A DNA stretch of 12,415 nt from Candidatus Solibacter sp. (lineage in GTDB: Bacteria > Acidobacteriota > Terriglobia > Bryobacterales > Bryobacteraceae), in NCBI GenBank assembly GCA_026394025.1, contig JAPKZC010001034.1:6232-18646 (forward strand). Direction: 5' to 3'. Every line of letters begins with the position of its first letter. Position 1 is the stretch's first letter. Positions 12,009 to 12,415 of the stretch are shown in pieces. Below the pieces are notes generated by a model. It was not told where the DNA came from, searched no databases, and worked only from the letters and a program-made list of their open reading frames with translations. The position numbers and the translations under genes are program-made.

Positions 12009-12415
12009 ATGCGCACGATCGCTGCCCGATGCCTGACCACCGCCCTCTTCGCCTCGCTGGCGTTTGGGCAAACCACGCCCCAACCGGGCCTTGACCGGGT
12101 GTTCTACCTCACCCACACCGAAACCCCGCAGGCCATGCAGGAGATCTTGAACATCGTCCGCGCCATGGCGGACACTCCCGGTACCCTCGACCGCGCCGCG
12201 AAATCCCTGCCCGTGCACGGAAACTCCGCCCAGTTGGCGCTCGCCGAGTGGCTATTGTCCGAAATGGACAGGACCGAGGCCCGTCCCCAAGCCGCCGTCG
12301 CCGCCATCCATCCGTACCGCAACGAACGGGGCCAGGACGAGGTGGTGCGAGTCTTTAGCCTCGCCCACGCTCTTTCGCCCGTGAACGTCCAGGAACTCAC
12401 CAACCTCATCCGTTC
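12009..12415 (+). CDS. Secreted protein with duplicated secretin-N-like motif (partial, right edge)
   Basis: The ATG at 12009 is preceded by AAGGAG with a 4-base spacer. Residues 1-20 (MRTIAARCLTTALFASLAFG) form a signal peptide. The 135 visible residues contain two copies of one motif: RVFYLTHTETPQAMQEILNI (near 27-46) and RVFSLAHALSPVNVQELTNLIR (near 114-135). The first is followed by an ALAEWLLSEMD segment. This V-[FV]-x-L-x-H-x-x-x-P-x-x-[MV]-Q-E arrangement, followed by an alternating element, resembles the small N-domain repeats of secretin-type proteins, which fold as alpha/beta ring-building modules. It runs off the right edge, so length and any membrane domain are unknown. It diverges from the activase, and the 70-base gap must hold both promoters. 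Gene reality is well supported; the family is tentative. Confidence 0.75.
   Translation, partial: MRTIAARCLTTALFASLAFGQTTPQPGLDRVFYLTHTETPQAMQEILNIVRAMADTPGTLDRAAKSLPVHGNSAQLALAEWLLSEMDRTEARPQAAVAAIHPYRNERGQDEVVRVFSLAHALSPVNVQELTNLIR

Noticed and set aside
11198..12094. 298-codon plus-strand ORF opposite the activase
   Set aside because: Antisense of the radical-SAM activase; no domain and no ribosome site.

Overview
This GC-rich window most likely comes from an acidobacterium of the Solibacter/Bryobacter type. The main clue is the C-terminal domain of the large secreted protein at 4948-8597. It resembles the 'Soli_cterm' domain family (TIGR03437 as I remember it), which is characteristic of that lineage, and it follows a string of BACON-like beta-sandwich repeats. 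TTG start codons are frequent (rimM, the cold-shock gene, nadD and the repeat protein).

Layout. Positions 1-2301 (minus strand) hold a conserved translation/secretion operon read right to left: ffh, rpsP, khpA, then rimM, which runs off the left edge. Upstream on the same strand are a cold-shock-domain protein with a long N-terminal extension (2368-2802), a small Tudor-like protein (2829-3059) and a small unknown ORF (3173-3361). On the plus strand follow a cyclophilin (3498-3986), a 77-bp intergenic palindromic repeat of the CGCAAAG type, and nadD (4143-4712). The long repeat protein fills 4948-8597 but is split in two by a frameshift near 6688. A bidirectional hairpin terminator (8613-8646) separates it from a convergent two-gene operon on the minus strand: a glycyl radical enzyme (8688-11048) and its radical-SAM activase (11060 to about 11938). 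A divergent secreted protein with a duplicated motif starts at 12009 and runs off the right edge.

How the genes work together. The ffh-rpsP-khpA-rimM block serves signal-recognition-particle targeting and ribosome maturation. The activase/glycyl radical enzyme pair is a self-contained anaerobic catabolic module. The enzyme matches the trans-4-hydroxy-L-proline dehydratase (HypD) family at nearly all the active-site positions I recall, but has Ala where HypD has Asp278, so its substrate or reaction may differ.

Most notable observations: (1) this divergent HypD-like enzyme; (2) two coding sequences, ffh and the repeat protein, each interrupted where a short stretch with lost frame (1 mod 3 bases) seems to be missing, with the lost tail still readable in another frame; (3) the CGCAAAG palindrome. 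Family assignments come from reading motifs and memory; no database search was run.
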